Source: an uncultured Pseudorhodobacter sp.
GTDB taxonomy: Bacteria > Pseudomonadota > Alphaproteobacteria > Rhodobacterales > Rhodobacteraceae
Assembly (NCBI GenBank): GCA_945957495.1
Contig: CAMFLG010000183.1
Coordinates: 1 to 6,711, forward strand
Reading direction: 5' to 3'
DNA: 6,711 bases
How positions within the stretch are numbered: position 1 is the first letter of the stretch; every line of letters starts with the position of its first letter. Below, one piece after another: positions 6,393-6,711 of the stretch. The notes beneath the pieces are model-generated. The model was not told where the DNA came from. It searched no databases and saw nothing but the letters and a program-made list of their open reading frames with translations. Position numbers and translations under genes: made by a program.

Positions 6393-6711
6393 TCAGGCCA
6401 GCGCGCGCTCTGCCGCATCCCCCAGCCGCAACAGACGCTCTTCCTGTCCCGGCCCCGCCATGAAGGAAATCCCGCAAGAGGGTTGCGCCGTCGGCAGGGT
6501 CAGCGCGCAAAGCCCCATCAGATTGCCGATGCGGGTGTTGCGCAGCGACAGCAGGTTTTCGGTGATGTAATACTCATCCTCTGTCATCAGCCGATGCGCA
6601 TGCGGCGGCAGGATCGGCGAGGTGGGCAGCAAAACCGCGTCATATCCTGCGGTTTCGTCGGCCCAGATCCGGCGCAGGTCGTGCAGCCTGCGCCATGCGG
6701 AAACGTAATCC
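6393..6711 (-). CDS. Amidase-signature family protein, C-terminal part, cut by window edge
   Basis: C-terminal 105 or so residues of a Ser-Ser-Lys amidase (GatA/AtzF-like family), which hydrolyse amide bonds of small molecules or serve in amidotransfer. The frame is open from the right edge (first whole codon at 6710) to TGA at 6393-6395. The visible blocks are typical of the end of the family: ETAGYDAVLLPTSPILPP, then TENLLSLRNTRIGNLMGL, CALTLPTA and GISFMAGPGQEERLLRLGDAAERAL. The Ser-Ser-Lys catalytic residues lie in the N-terminal half, outside the window, so activity and substrate cannot be judged. It reads in the same direction as the aminotransferase and ftsK genes, but a 127-base gap separates it from them. 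GatA itself is less likely, because no gatC or gatB is seen nearby, though only one side is visible. Confidence 0.85.
   Translation of the reverse strand, partial: DYVSAWRRLHDLRRIWADETAGYDAVLLPTSPILPPHAHRLMTEDEYYITENLLSLRNTRIGNLMGLCALTLPTAQPSCGISFMAGPGQEERLLRLGDAAERALA

Noticed and set aside
5818..6570. Plus-strand frame of 250 codons spanning the aminotransferase start and the amidase end
   Set aside because: It crosses two identified minus-strand genes and the gap between them, with an Arg/Pro/Ser-rich product and no domain.
1..6711. tRNA, rRNA, CRISPR, insertion sequence or phage features
   Set aside because: I saw no cloverleaf, regularly spaced repeat array, transposase motif or terminal inverted repeats. 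The window is almost fully occupied by ordinary chromosomal genes.

Overview
The window looks like part of the chromosome of a high-GC alphaproteobacterium, most probably of the Rhodobacteraceae (Rhodobacter/Paracoccus type). The reasons are the uniformly GC-rich third codon positions, the FtsK sequence, and a run of amidase, class I/II aminotransferase and ftsK genes that I recall from that family. The assignment comes from protein character and recalled gene order; no search was run.

Layout from left to right. Positions 1-594 hold the N-terminal third of a SulP-family anion permease on the minus strand, cut by the window edge. A 170-base divergent gap (595-764) separates it from the only plus-strand gene, a complete class II histone-deacetylase-like amidohydrolase (765-1874). 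That gene converges on ftsK. The 111-base gap between them carries a strong hairpin with a perfect 13-bp stem (1895-1929) that probably ends transcription from both sides. The minus-strand ftsK (1986-5075) encodes a full DNA translocase: membrane segments, a long acidic and proline-rich linker, a RecA-like motor, and a C-terminal winged helix. Eleven bases upstream of it lies a class I/II aminotransferase (5087-6265) resembling DapC (succinyldiaminopimelate transaminase). Its stop codon overlaps the ftsK ribosome binding site, so the two are very likely one transcript with coupled translation. A 127-base gap (6266-6392) holds a possible weak terminator and a possible promoter. The window ends inside the C-terminal part of an amidase-family gene (6393-6711, minus strand).

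Functionally, the dapC-like/ftsK pair joins a probable step of lysine and meso-diaminopimelate (peptidoglycan precursor) synthesis to chromosome segregation at the septum. The deacetylase and the permease are divergent neighbours with no evident link to the division genes. No RNA gene, mobile element, CRISPR array or clearly novel system was seen. The most useful points are start-site corrections (ftsK at the ATG 5075, not the TTG 5090), the intact catalytic set of the deacetylase, and the convergent terminator.
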